Source: CALVLD01 sp964467585
GTDB lineage: Bacteria; Bacillota; Clostridia; Christensenellales; CAG-138
Reading direction: 5' to 3'
Length of the DNA: 64,000 bases
NCBI GenBank assembly: GCA_964467585.1
Contig: CAYXRF010000009.1
Coordinates: 1 to 64,000 of the forward strand
Every line of letters begins with the position of its first letter. Positions within the stretch are counted from its first letter, which is position 1. Under the pieces are notes generated by a model. The model had not been told where the DNA came from. It did not search any database and worked only from the letters and a program-made list of their open reading frames with translations. Both the position numbers and the translations under genes were made by a program. Shown piece after piece: positions 14,818 through 23,363 of the stretch.

Positions 14818-16550
14818 TCAAGCCACCTCCGCGCTTTTTCTGCACGCGTCTTTTGCTCATCCATTGATGTAAGCATAGCGATTGTTGCAAAAACCGCCGC
14901 GTCAAATACATCGATTCGACTTTCAACATGTATTTTTTCATACTGTATCATGTCGTCAGTTTTTTCAATAGCACGTACATTTTGCACACAGTATTCAAAG
15001 GGTTCTGCGTGACAGTAGTACAGCTTCCCGGACTTTGCCTTTTCTTCAAGATACCGGAAGCCCTCAGATTTTTTGTAATAATATTGAGGTTGGTCGCGTA
15101 CATCGAACCGAGCGGCCTTCATACCAATGAAATATTCGCGACAGAATTTACGATCATGTCCAACCATGTCTATTTTATAGCCTTCGGCGCGCCGCGCTTT
15201 ATACCATTCGACGATCTCTGCATGGTTGACTACTGGATCATTGCACATACTAAGCCAACCGTCGTCTTTCCACCCAAAGAGCGGAATATTATCCTCGTCA
15301 GCTTTACGCGCAGCCATAACAACGGGAAACCAGCAGTGCGGGAAAACTATAAGCACATCCTTATATAGGCCTACCAATGCCGCAGCCGTAAGATCATATA
15401 GCTTTGATAGATCTGTGCCGCCGTACCATTTTATAGGCAGCTTCGCAAGCTCGGCAGGCGTCCAATTGTATGTACTGTCACTTCGCCTAAACTCATCAAT
15501 ATCAAAGTACGCCTGCATAGCCGTTGTGTAAACATTCAAGCGTTTCGCTAAAAAATTTTTTCGCACTTGCGGGTCGTTCTGTGCCTGTATTGCATCGCGC
15601 ATAATATCATCCGGACGAATACTTACTCCATAGTTGGGATTTGCTGCTGCGTGAACTTCCGCGTTTGTATAGTCAACATTTCCCGCCGCGTCACTATCGG
15701 CGCGTGCTATAAAAATAAACAGCTGCTCATCTGTTATAGTACGATTAAGCACTTTAATCGCGTATTGTAATCGCCGATAACAAAAGCTGTTTTCATTATC
15801 GCCGGCAGTAGTTATGCCGATACAAAGCTTGTTAGTATAAGCGTTACCACTCTCACGTATGACCTCATACTGCTTACTGCTTTTATAAGCGTGTAGCTCA
15901 TCGCATATCTGGATATTACTGACAAGGCTGTCCTGCTTGTCAGGATTTGCGGCTAATGCTTCAATCATCAAGCTGCCGCAGACCTGCCCACCTTTATCGA
16001 CAAATGTCTTCGATATACTGCGTTCCACGTTGTTGTTAAGAACGCGAAAATGAGACAGCTCACCAAGATGCCGTAGGTTAAATACAATATGCTCAAACGA
16101 CTGAGTCGCCTGTTTAAGTGATGCCCCGACAATGTATATTTTTGACCCGCTTCGTCGTTCCAAGAATGCAACGGCTAAAGCAAGTGCTGCTGTAAACGGC
16201 GTTTTCCCGTTTTTGCGCGGAATAAAAATAAACGCCTCTTTATAACGACGTTCATTCGTACCTACCTTGTAGAATCCGAGTAAATTTACGACTATGAATT
16301 TTTCCCATCGCTCGAGTAATAATGGCTGCCCCAACAGCGGCGCTCCATCAAGCCGCTGCCCTTCTTTGTGAAAACAGCAGGATTCGATGAAACGTATCAC
16401 AAACTCTGGGTCGTGAGCCCGATACTCATATCGTTCATCGTCAATATCATACAGAAAACGCCGCGCACCGTTTTGGAGATCCGCGCCACTGGGAATCTGC
16501 CCTGATACAATATCGCGTGCATATTCCTGCGCAACGTCAAGCGCTGTCAT
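14814..16550 (-). CDS. large terminase subunit
   Basis: 578 residues that power packaging and cut phage DNA. The ATPase half has a Walker A variant PRKNGKT (residues 111-117) and a Walker B IQICDE (213-218). The nuclease half begins near WYGGTDLSKLYDLT, whose aspartate would be one of the metal ligands, and has VFDAAVFATIAML near the end with a further conserved Asp. The length is usual for Terminase_1. Its ATG overlaps the small-subunit gene by 14 bases. Confidence 0.95.
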   Translation of the reverse strand: MTALDVAQEYARDIVSGQIPSGADLQNGARRFLYDIDDERYEYRAHDPEFVIRFIESCCFHKEGQRLDGAPLLGQPLLLERWEKFIVVNLLGFYKVGTNERRYKEAFIFIPRKNGKTPFTAALALAVAFLERRSGSKIYIVGASLKQATQSFEHIVFNLRHLGELSHFRVLNNNVERSISKTFVDKGGQVCGSLMIEALAANPDKQDSLVSNIQICDELHAYKSSKQYEVIRESGNAYTNKLCIGITTAGDNENSFCYRRLQYAIKVLNRTITDEQLFIFIARADSDAAGNVDYTNAEVHAAANPNYGVSIRPDDIMRDAIQAQNDPQVRKNFLAKRLNVYTTAMQAYFDIDEFRRSDSTYNWTPAELAKLPIKWYGGTDLSKLYDLTAAALVGLYKDVLIVFPHCWFPVVMAARKADEDNIPLFGWKDDGWLSMCNDPVVNHAEIVEWYKARRAEGYKIDMVGHDRKFCREYFIGMKAARFDVRDQPQYYYKKSEGFRYLEEKAKSGKLYYCHAEPFEYCVQNVRAIEKTDDMIQYEKIHVESRIDVFDAAVFATIAMLTSMDEQKTRAEKARRWLD

Positions 16551-16878
16551 TTAAAAACCTTTCAAGCATATTTGCTGCCTCCGGAACTTCGGCCTTGAGC
16601 GTTCGCAACCCCTTCGGATTCAGGCCCAGCGCTAACGCATATTGGAGGATGTCTTTTCGCAGACTTTCGAGTGTAGTAACAATAGGTGCTTTTTTACTGC
16701 CGGCATTCGTGGGCTCGGAAAAAGGATAATCTGCCGCCTTGTATTTTTTGTTAAGCATATCGTACTGGTATAGCAGATCAGCATATATGCGTATCTGTGA
16801 TTCATACTCCGGCTTGTACGTATCAAGTGCTTTCATCGCTGTGCGTGTCGCCTCAGCATATTGTTTTGCACTTAACAT
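16537..16878 (-). CDS. small terminase subunit, P27 family-like
   Basis: 113 residues, helical, probably binding the packaging site on phage DNA. It contains KQYAEATRTAMKALDTYKPE and the C-terminal LNPKGLRTLK...EAANMLERFL typical of P27-type small terminases. The ATG at 16878 follows a perfect AAGGAGG at 8 bases; a GTG three codons upstream lies in the Shine-Dalgarno region and is rejected. Confidence 0.85.
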   Translation of the reverse strand: MLSAKQYAEATRTAMKALDTYKPEYESQIRIYADLLYQYDMLNKKYKAADYPFSEPTNAGSKKAPIVTTLESLRKDILQYALALGLNPKGLRTLKAEVPEAANMLERFLNDSA

Positions 16879-16950
16879 AATACTCACCTCCTTAAAGTTT
16901 AATTTCTCCGCGCAGTTGGAAAAGGGTTTCCCTCCTCGGTCCCCTGGTAG

Positions 16951-17217
16951 TCAATCATAGTTTTTTGAGTGGGGGGGGATGATCTTTTCCATGCGCGGCT
17001 CAATGATATCGTGACATGCTGCACACAACGCCATACCGTTTCTAATATCAAATTGCAACTCGGGATAATCACGACGCGGCTTGATGTGATGTGCTACGGT
17101 CGCAGGAGTAACCCGCCCGTAACGGGAGCACCGCTCGCATTTGTATCCTGCTTGACGCAATACCATATCACGCCAGTGCAAATGCTTTTTACTTTTGTAA
17201 TAACTATCATTAGGCAT
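16951..17217 (-). CDS. HNH endonuclease, packaging-associated
   Basis: 88 residues. Two zinc-binding CxxC pairs (CERC and CAAC) frame the HNH motif: VAHHIKP, then NGMALCAACH. HNH proteins encoded directly upstream of terminase genes in HK97-type phages assist cutting of packaged DNA. It is the first gene of the late operon, 72 bases before the small terminase gene, and lies downstream of the putative late promoter. Confidence 0.92.
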   Translation of the reverse strand: MPNDSYYKSKKHLHWRDMVLRQAGYKCERCSRYGRVTPATVAHHIKPRRDYPELQFDIRNGMALCAACHDIIEPRMEKIIPPHSKNYD

Positions 17218-17343
17218 ATATTATTTCGCATTTTGCGGAGCTGACTGCATAAGTCAGCCCCGCCGCCAAGGAAAGAAGGATAAAAAGAATACAATGAAAA
17301 TCCACCGCAAAAACGTCTTTGCCATACAGCTTTGCACGATACT

Positions 17344-17372
17344 ATTATAGCTGAATTGTATATGGCTTTTAA
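17344..17372 (-). promoter_or_regulatory. putative phage late promoter
   Basis: On the minus strand TTAAAA (17372-17367), a 17-base spacer and a perfect TATAAT (17349-17344) lie about 130 bases upstream of the HNH gene and at the very end of the regulator gene. The good -10 with a weak -35 is what an activator-dependent promoter looks like. A short hairpin (17241-17262) sits in the leader. Confidence 0.55.
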
Positions 17373-17797
17373 TGGCGAATAACCGTTGAAACTGCTTGCA
17401 GCGCACACCCGTGCAGACGATACACCCACCGCAGATCGTACCGCATAAGCACAGCGATAGCGTCGAAGCTGCAGTAATCGACATATCGCAGCGTCAGCAG
17501 CTCACGATAGCGCTCGTCCGCGACAAGCTCAAGCTGGGCGATGATAGTGAGCTTGACGTCAACATAGGCGTCTATCGCGGCATTGGTACGCTCCCGCGCT
17601 GCTATAAGACGCGCAACCGCGTCGGCGGTATCGCGCCCCTTGCCATCTGTGTGCTTTGCAATATGGCGGTCATAGCGGGGAGTGATGCGTGTGACGTCGC
17701 TTTCCAGTGATTCGAGCTGACGCATGGCAATGGTCACGGCACGGTCGAGCTTGCGGATCTGTTGCAGGTATTCCTTAGGTGTCATATCTTTATCCAT
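17369..17797 (-). CDS. ArpU/DUF1492-like late transcription regulator
   Basis: 142 residues with an N-terminal coiled segment (QQIRKLDRAVTIAMRQLESL) and a C-terminal sigma-like helix-turn-helix (RYRELLTLRYVDYCSFDAI, then WVYRLHGCAL). Proteins of this kind at this position (last early gene, just before terminase) activate the late operon of Firmicute phages. The ATG at 17797 follows AGGAGG and is preferred over in-frame codons upstream that lie in the previous gene. The late promoter begins within its last codons. Confidence 0.8.
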   Translation of the reverse strand: MDKDMTPKEYLQQIRKLDRAVTIAMRQLESLESDVTRITPRYDRHIAKHTDGKGRDTADAVARLIAARERTNAAIDAYVDVKLTIIAQLELVADERYRELLTLRYVDYCSFDAIAVLMRYDLRWVYRLHGCALQAVSTVIRH

Positions 17798-17798
17798 A

Positions 17799-17972
17799 TC
17801 AGTTTTCCTCCTGCTTCTCGCGCAGTGCGGCAAGGGCTGTATCTATGGCTTCATCCAGTCGGTCAAGCGCGGGGTTACCGCTTTCTGAATTATTGATTAG
17901 GTCATACCACTCGCCTATGGACAGTTCGTGTATTGCTTCTTTAATCCGCTCTGCTGTCAGTTCGTTCTTCAT
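17799..17972 (-). CDS. small phage protein, unknown
   Basis: 57 residues beginning MKNELTAERIKEAIHELSIG, with a WYDLINNSES segment and a helical, charged C-terminus (LREKQEEN). It starts inside the end of the upstream gene (32-base overlap) and ends 1 base before the late regulator start, whose Shine-Dalgarno sequence lies within its last codons. Tight packing and a normal start support a real gene. I do not recognise the family. Confidence 0.7.
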   Translation of the reverse strand: MKNELTAERIKEAIHELSIGEWYDLINNSESGNPALDRLDEAIDTALAALREKQEEN

Positions 17973-18189
17973 GGTTCTGTCCTTTCGTCGGCGCGTTAGG
18001 CATCATCATCCAATTTGTAATCTTATCTCCGTGCGGCTGGAAATGGTCGTCCCACCAATGCGCCGTAAATACCGCGCCTCCGTCCGTGCAGACGATGTAT
18101 GTGCCGTTCAACTTTGGCTTGTCGTTATCCGTAAGCCAATGCCATTCTGTTACCGCGTTCATTCCGTCTTCGTATTTTTCGTTAATCAT
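17941..18189 (-). CDS. DUF551-like phage protein
   Basis: 82 residues. The pattern WHWLTDNDKPKLNGTYIVCT, then FTAHWWDDHF and ITNWMMMPNAP follows the DUF551 profile (a tryptophan start, a Pro-Gly turn, and a final W-M-P-x-P). Such small proteins are common in phage early regions and their role is unknown. The ATG at 18189 overlaps the preceding stop (ATGA). Confidence 0.75.
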   Translation of the reverse strand: MINEKYEDGMNAVTEWHWLTDNDKPKLNGTYIVCTDGGAVFTAHWWDDHFQPHGDKITNWMMMPNAPTKGQNHEERTDSRAD

Positions 18190-18542
18190 CGTTCTTCTCC
18201 TTCCTGTGCTCCGCGCCATTCCCATTTGTTTTCATTTAGGCAATCTTTGCATCGGCAGTCAAGCTCACAAGTAACGCACTCACACTCGCACCCATCTATG
18301 TTTGCTTGGTTTCCAACGCATATTTGGCACGCATCAAAGCAATGCAGATCTGCTTTCGCCGCCGCAAACTCACGCTCAAGCTCTGCTATGCGCTTCTCCT
18401 GCTGTTCAAGACGGTCGGAGGCTGTGTGTAGTTGCTCACTCACAACGCAAGAGGAGCGTTCATAGCAGCATTTTTCGCAGTCACAATTTATACCGTCACA
18501 CCGCAGGGCTTTTACCAGTTCTTTTGTCGTCATTTCTTTCAT
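18186..18542 (-). CDS. cysteine-rich phage protein, unknown
   Basis: 118 residues with about 17 cysteines arranged in pairs (NCDCEKCCYE, CFDACQIC, CECECVTCELDCRCKDC) around a central coiled coil (RLEQQEKRIAELEREFAAAK). This suggests several zinc sites flanking a dimerisation helix. Function is unknown. It overlaps the neighbours on both sides by 4 bases, so it is co-translated with the early block. Confidence 0.7.
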   Translation of the reverse strand: MKEMTTKELVKALRCDGINCDCEKCCYERSSCVVSEQLHTASDRLEQQEKRIAELEREFAAAKADLHCFDACQICVGNQANIDGCECECVTCELDCRCKDCLNENKWEWRGAQEGEER

Positions 18543-18832
18543 AGCGTGTCCTTTCGTTCATCCGTGGTTGTTGCGTTTTCTGCATTAACCACTTGTCCTG
18601 CTGTTATTGCAAATACCTTAAGCTGTTCACCCAAATATTTCAATATGGCGAATATAATCGATTGATACATTTGGTATTCGGCGTTGCTTAATGCGCGTTC
18701 TCCTATGGTAAGCAGAGTCTCCATTTCCTCGACAGCCTTCGTCAGATCTTTGTTGGTTGCAACTATTCGATATTTTTCAATGAATTCGTACGCCATACGA
18801 AAGATGTATTTTTCGGTCATTTCACGCGTCAT
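18539..18832 (-). CDS. small helical phage protein, unknown
   Basis: 97 residues, predicted all-helical (YIFRMAYEFIEKYRIV, TLLTIGERALSNAEYQMYQS). The start at 18832 (ATGA overlap with the RusA stop, GGTGAT upstream) is preferred to upstream in-frame codons inside rusA. No family recognised. Confidence 0.65.
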   Translation of the reverse strand: MTREMTEKYIFRMAYEFIEKYRIVATNKDLTKAVEEMETLLTIGERALSNAEYQMYQSIIFAILKYLGEQLKVFAITAGQVVNAENATTTDERKDTL

Positions 18833-19230
18833 ATTATCACCTCGTACTCGATGTAAATACCGGTAGTGACCGAATAAAACTTTTCGCATGTTTCTGATAC
18901 TACCTGCGCGTCATCTTTCCAAAACTGACATATTGTCATGCAGTCTTTAAGCATTTTCTGCAAGTTGTCTGTATCGGGTTTTGCGGTCATGTACTCACCA
19001 TCGCGGTGCCCTTGCGTGACAGGGAAGCACCATTTAACGACAAGACGGATTGGTTTGTTCTCAATTCGTTGCATGGGATGATGCTTATATAGCCGTGATA
19101 TCAGATTCATTTTAGCGTTGTGCAGCTCGGGCGGATCATAAAATACCGGCTTGCCCTGTATGACAGTAACCTTGCGTTCCTGTGCAGTAATTTTAGGTGG
19201 CTGCTCCATAGCAAGAAAAAAATGTGGCAT
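18829..19230 (-). CDS. RusA-like Holliday junction resolvase
   Basis: 133 residues. RusA enzymes cut Holliday junctions formed during phage recombination and replication. The signature is visible in TAKPDTDNLQKMLKDC and FWKDDAQVVSETCEK, holding the conserved Asp residues and Lys. The ATG at 19230 follows AAAGGAG by 10 bases. In-frame codons further upstream run into the hairpin and the iteron cluster, so the longer form is rejected. It is the first gene after the putative origin. Confidence 0.92.
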   Translation of the reverse strand: MPHFFLAMEQPPKITAQERKVTVIQGKPVFYDPPELHNAKMNLISRLYKHHPMQRIENKPIRLVVKWCFPVTQGHRDGEYMTAKPDTDNLQKMLKDCMTICQFWKDDAQVVSETCEKFYSVTTGIYIEYEVII

Positions 19231-19267
19231 TATGTAATATCTCCTTTCACATGTGAAAAACTTTTTT

Positions 19268-19329
19268 GTCACGATCAGGGGAAGGAGTCGTCGTGCGTAA
19301 GCTGTCGCACGACTACTTTCCCCCGTGAC
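19268..19329. other. long hairpin between rusA and the iterons
   Basis: An imperfect inverted repeat of about 27 bases per arm: outer arms gtcacg and cgtgac, inner arms with gtcgtcgtgcg and cgcacgactac around a small loop. It lies between the palindrome cluster and the rusA start. No T-tract follows on the minus strand, so it is not a simple terminator. It may be a replication-origin structure or an RNA element in the rusA leader. Confidence 0.7.
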
Positions 19330-19339
19330 CGGAGGGACA

Positions 19340-19535
19340 GGGACAAAATCTATATACGTAGTATATAGTGGTTTTGTCCCTCGGACAAAATCGGTGATTT
19401 TACCGACTTTGTCCCAATTGGACAAAATCGGTGTTTACCGACTTTGTCCCTCTGCGGGACAGAGACAAAATACCGACTTTGTCCCTTTTGTCCCAGCGGG
19501 GGACAAGGACAATTATCCGACTTTGTCCCTGTCCT
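19340..19535. repeat. iteron-like palindrome cluster (putative phage origin)
   Basis: The word ccgactttgtccc occurs four times (19403, 19438, 19473, 19517), the first three exactly 35 bases apart. The first three are each paired with an inverted half (ggacaaaatcggt in two, a less exact half in the third), making 30-base palindromes at 19383-19414, 19420-19450 and 19456-19485. A fourth palindrome (19340-19380) has the same gggacaaaa ends around a tatata core. The array starts within the last codons of the primase-helicase gene. Repeated binding sites overlapping a replication gene are typical of phage and plasmid origins. Confidence 0.8.
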
Positions 19536-21762
19536 TGCGTCCGACTTCGCCTCCATCAATCCAGTAGTTACCATGCTCAGATAGTCGGCGACGGACCGTC
19601 TTGTCGCTAACTGATAGGTATGTTGCGATGTCTTGCACGGCTGCTTTGCCGCCTTCGGCGACAGCATCAAACGCGGTATCAATCTTTTCTTTGCGCTCCT
19701 GCTGCCTTTCATCAGGCGTTTTCCGCTTGTTAAAATTCTGCTTCCATGTTCCAGCCTTTGCGTAGGTATCGCCTTCAGCTTTGACGTCGTCGAGGGCGCC
19801 ATTTTTATCGATGTAATGAATAGGATAATCAAACCACATATTCACCGGCTCAAACTTTGGAAACTCTCGTAAAGTGCCATCGATGCGCCATGCTGTAAGT
19901 AATTTTGTTTTTGCCTTTACAGCATCAATGGCTACGATAAGCTGTTTATAGTCAGATCCGCCCAGCAGCTTTTGAGCCGCTTTTATCATCGCTGCAGCAC
20001 TGCACTGCTCGTCTTGCGATACGCGCTCTTCCCAGTCCTCAACAGCAGAATTAAACGCGTCTTTGCAGACGTTAATAATACCTTCGTTTTCACGCTGAGT
20101 AATAAGCGCGTCCGTTGTATCGAGCTGTATAAGGTCGAGCAATGCATCAGGATCACGAGCAAATACGCCGCTGCCTGAAGCTCTGTCCATCGCGCGCTTT
20201 TGCCCCTGTAAGCCTTTGCTGTGATGGTGGCAGTATATTACAGCAGCGTTAAGCTCTGCGCACACTAAGTCAAACTGGTTGCAGAATCGCGCCATTTGGT
20301 CAGCACTGTTTTCATCTCCGGTAATAACTTTGTAAATGGGATCGATGATGATGGCGATATAGTGTTTTTTTGCGGCTCGGCGTATTAGCTTTGGTGCCAG
20401 CTTGTCCATCGGGATAGACTTCCCGCGTAAATTCCATATATCAATATTGGCAAGTGATTTAGGTTCCCAACGCAGCGCCTCATATACATCACGTACGCGA
20501 TGCAGGCAAGAAGCCCGATCAAGCTCAAGATTAACATATAGTACTTTACCCTGCGTGCACTGCCACGATAACCACCTCCGTCCCTCGGCAATTGCTATAC
20601 ATAGCTCAATCAAAGCATAAGATTTACCTGCTTTTGACGGGCCTGCAACCAGCATTTTGTGGCCTTGTCGCAATACACCATTTATCAAGGGTGGTGATAG
20701 CTCGGGCAGGTGGTCCCACGCGGCAAGCATGTTTTCAGGTTCAGGCAAGTCATCGTTGATGCCTTCAATCCATTCAAACCACTCGGCCCATGAGCTTTTT
20801 CCGATATTTGTATCAATTAAAAATTGCTTGTGCCCCTTGCGCATGACACCAGGCATGCGTGATAGCCTGCTTGGATTTCTGTTTTGCCCATCGACAATAA
20901 ATCCGTTTTTTTCGCAAACCTTGTACAAATAATCCACGCGGGTACGATATTCTTTGTAATCGGCAGCATCAATGCGTACTATGGCATGTATAGATTTGCC
21001 ACCAGAGTAGACTAAGCAGGCGACCGGCAACTCCATTTCGCGTATGATAGCATTCTGCCGCTCCGGTTCAAGGGTATCAGATTCGACGAGCGCGTAGCGG
21101 TACTCGGTAACGTTTTCGTTTTTTACACCTTTGCCATCGAGTGGATTGAAGCGGATCCACGCTCCGACAGCAGGGCTATAGTCGCCTAATACCGCGCCTA
21201 TATCACCGTCTGTACACCTTGAAAGTTTGTGTATCAGATCTCCCGACGTCATGGTATAGCAACCCTTATCGGGGATATATCGTCCGTCTTTTTCGTATGA
21301 GCGCGTGACAAACCCTACCGTTTCGGAAGCTTCAAACAACGTTTCAAGGTATGTGATGAGCTGCTGCGCGGGATGCCAACTTTCGGGCTCGGCGAATTCG
21401 CGGCCCTCAAGCCAATGCTGATTGACTACTACCAGCTCCTCATTTGTGCTGCCAATGCTATCATCCCAATCGAGTGTGTGTCCGCATTCCCGGAGTGGCG
21501 ACGACCATCCGCCAGCCTGAGCCATCTGTATGATCGTCCCGATGGTGACGGGGGAACCCATTGCGCCGCGGAAAGTTTCCCATTTAGCTTCGCATTCGCG
21601 CGGGTGATAGCGTCCTGCGTCACGCCTCGACCATGTATCCCATATCGAGCACGGATGCCCTTCATCTTTTATGACCATTCCGACGGCGATCCAGTCCGCA
21701 TATGTCAGCTCGGATGGGTTAATATACTCAAGCAACTCTGTGATATTGACGTCTGTTACCAT
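19513..21762 (-). CDS. phage primase-helicase (PriCT-2 / AAA_25 type)
   Basis: 749 residues, the likely replication protein. Domains in order: an N-terminal PriCT-2-like region (about 1-75: ADWIAVGMVIKDEG), a primase-like centre with YSGGKSIHAIVRIDA, a RepA-like helicase with Walker A AGPSKAGKS and Walker B IAIIIDP, then HHHS, and a C-terminal winged-helix motif (DIATYLSVSDKTVRRRLSEHG). The last codons are encoded by one iteron repeat unit (KDRDKVG). The C-terminal HTH could recognise the adjacent palindromes. The ATG overlaps the helicase gene by 7 bases. Confidence 0.9.
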   Translation of the reverse strand: MVTDVNITELLEYINPSELTYADWIAVGMVIKDEGHPCSIWDTWSRRDAGRYHPRECEAKWETFRGAMGSPVTIGTIIQMAQAGGWSSPLRECGHTLDWDDSIGSTNEELVVVNQHWLEGREFAEPESWHPAQQLITYLETLFEASETVGFVTRSYEKDGRYIPDKGCYTMTSGDLIHKLSRCTDGDIGAVLGDYSPAVGAWIRFNPLDGKGVKNENVTEYRYALVESDTLEPERQNAIIREMELPVACLVYSGGKSIHAIVRIDAADYKEYRTRVDYLYKVCEKNGFIVDGQNRNPSRLSRMPGVMRKGHKQFLIDTNIGKSSWAEWFEWIEGINDDLPEPENMLAAWDHLPELSPPLINGVLRQGHKMLVAGPSKAGKSYALIELCIAIAEGRRWLSWQCTQGKVLYVNLELDRASCLHRVRDVYEALRWEPKSLANIDIWNLRGKSIPMDKLAPKLIRRAAKKHYIAIIIDPIYKVITGDENSADQMARFCNQFDLVCAELNAAVIYCHHHSKGLQGQKRAMDRASGSGVFARDPDALLDLIQLDTTDALITQRENEGIINVCKDAFNSAVEDWEERVSQDEQCSAAAMIKAAQKLLGGSDYKQLIVAIDAVKAKTKLLTAWRIDGTLREFPKFEPVNMWFDYPIHYIDKNGALDDVKAEGDTYAKAGTWKQNFNKRKTPDERQQERKEKIDTAFDAVAEGGKAAVQDIATYLSVSDKTVRRRLSEHGNYWIDGGEVGRKDRDKVG

Positions 21763-23363
21763 GCTGATACCTCCGATTTAGGCGGACTATATGTTGATGC
21801 ATCGATACTGTATGGCACTGTCCAGCCGTTACCCGCGATCCGATCAATCAAGCTTTTCGCGGTTGAAAATTGCCAGGTCCCCACGTGTTGAAAGCCCTTG
21901 CCCTCAAGGAAGCGAATCTGCTTAGGCGTGGTAAGTCCTTCCTGCCGTCTCTTGTCAAGGCGGTCAAGGAGTTTTGTCGCTTTTCCGGCGCAGGTAATCT
22001 CGTCCGGAAATATGCCGAGCTTTTCAAGCGTTGCACGTTGCTTGTCTGACGCAGGCAGCATTTCCCATCCAAACGAGGGTACATAACTTGCAAGATCCTC
22101 GGCTTGTATGCTCATTTCATACTGCAAAGGGTCAACAAGCTTTCGTTTACGGTGCTTCATTTCGGCAAGCATCGTAGCAAGCGCTTCCTCGCGCTGTGCT
22201 ATTACGTCCTGCTGTGCGGTTGTTTCGGCTTCCTGCAAGTCGGAGGGATAGCCTGCTGTTTCAAGATTTTCAGTTATTTTTTGCGAAACCTCAGGACTAT
22301 CCGTAATAAGACACGCTGGATGACATAGCTCATGGCGTTCTGTATGCCATAAAAAATCGAGCAGCAATAGATCAGCCTTTCCAGGTGAGAGGCGCGTGCC
22401 TCTGCCAACCATCTGCACATATAAGCTGCGGATTTTTGTCGGACGCAGAACGACAATACAATCTACTGTCGGGCAATCCCATCCCTCAGTAAGAAGCATC
22501 GAATTACAAAGGACGTTATATTTGCCGGCCGCGAAGTCGGCAAGAATTTCTGCACGATCCAAGCTGTTGCCGTTTACTTCGGCGGCGTGGAAGCCGCGCT
22601 CGTTGAGCATATCGCAAAACTTTTGCGAGGTTGCGATAAGCGGCAAGAATACAACCGTTTTTCGGTTTGTACATACCTCGACCATTTCGTCAGCGATCTG
22701 CATAAGGTATGGGTCAAGCGCTGCGCCGACGTCAGACGCCTTAAAATCGCCTGACGACATTGCCACTCCAGACAGGTCAAGCTTTAGCGGTACGGTAAGG
22801 GCTTTTATCGGGCACAAATAACCCTCCTTGATAGCGCGTGGTAAAGTATACTCGTACGCAAGGCTGCCAAAATATTGTCCGAGATTTTTCATATCGCCAC
22901 GGTCGGGCGTTGCTGTGACGCCCAGTACTTTTGCGGACGGAAAATGTGACAGTACCGCCTGATATCCCGCCGCTAGGCAATGATGCGCCTCATCGACTAT
23001 AATCGTATCAAAATAGTTTGGCTCAAACTGTCCTATACGCGCAGGCCTCTGCAGCGACTGTACGCTGCCTATAACGACACGATACCAACTTTGTAGGCAT
23101 GATTGTTCTGCTTTTTCCACGGCGCAACCGAGTCCAGTACACTGTTGGAGCTTGTTCGCCGCCTGCTCCAGCAGCTCGCCCCGGTGTGCGAGGACGAGCA
23201 CCCGCTCGCCCTTACGCACACAGTCTTCGATAATCTTTGCAAAGATTATCGTTTTGCCGCCGCCGGTGACCATTACGAGGAGCGTTTTCGTGATGCCTTT
23301 ATCCCATTCATTCAGGATAGCCTCACGTGCCTCAGATTGGTATTTGCGCAGCTGCATAGCCAT
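21756..23363 (-). CDS. DEAD/DEAH-box helicase
   Basis: 535 residues, superfamily 2. Visible motifs: Q-like LRKYQSEAR at the start, Walker A VTGGGKT (about residue 35), DEAH in IIVDEAHH, motif III VTATPDRG, and motif VI QMVGRGTRLSPGK. The C-terminal 150 residues are charged and end in a small domain (TPKQIRFLEGKGF) often seen in phage helicases. It probably unwinds DNA for replication or recombination. The ATG at 23363 overlaps the DUF669 stop (TGATG); a TTG one codon earlier is not needed. Confidence 0.93.
   Translation of the reverse strand: MAMQLRKYQSEAREAILNEWDKGITKTLLVMVTGGGKTIIFAKIIEDCVRKGERVLVLAHRGELLEQAANKLQQCTGLGCAVEKAEQSCLQSWYRVVIGSVQSLQRPARIGQFEPNYFDTIIVDEAHHCLAAGYQAVLSHFPSAKVLGVTATPDRGDMKNLGQYFGSLAYEYTLPRAIKEGYLCPIKALTVPLKLDLSGVAMSSGDFKASDVGAALDPYLMQIADEMVEVCTNRKTVVFLPLIATSQKFCDMLNERGFHAAEVNGNSLDRAEILADFAAGKYNVLCNSMLLTEGWDCPTVDCIVVLRPTKIRSLYVQMVGRGTRLSPGKADLLLLDFLWHTERHELCHPACLITDSPEVSQKITENLETAGYPSDLQEAETTAQQDVIAQREEALATMLAEMKHRKRKLVDPLQYEMSIQAEDLASYVPSFGWEMLPASDKQRATLEKLGIFPDEITCAGKATKLLDRLDKRRQEGLTTPKQIRFLEGKGFQHVGTWQFSTAKSLIDRIAGNGWTVPYSIDASTYSPPKSEVSAW

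Noticed and set aside
18829..19425. Longer rusA frame starting in the iteron region
   Set aside because: The added N-terminus has no homology and reads through the hairpin; the internal ATG at 19230 has the Shine-Dalgarno sequence.
19350..19832. Second minus-strand frame over the end of the primase-helicase gene
   Set aside because: It overlaps the real gene in another frame and runs through the iteron array, whose repeats give the misleading coding look.
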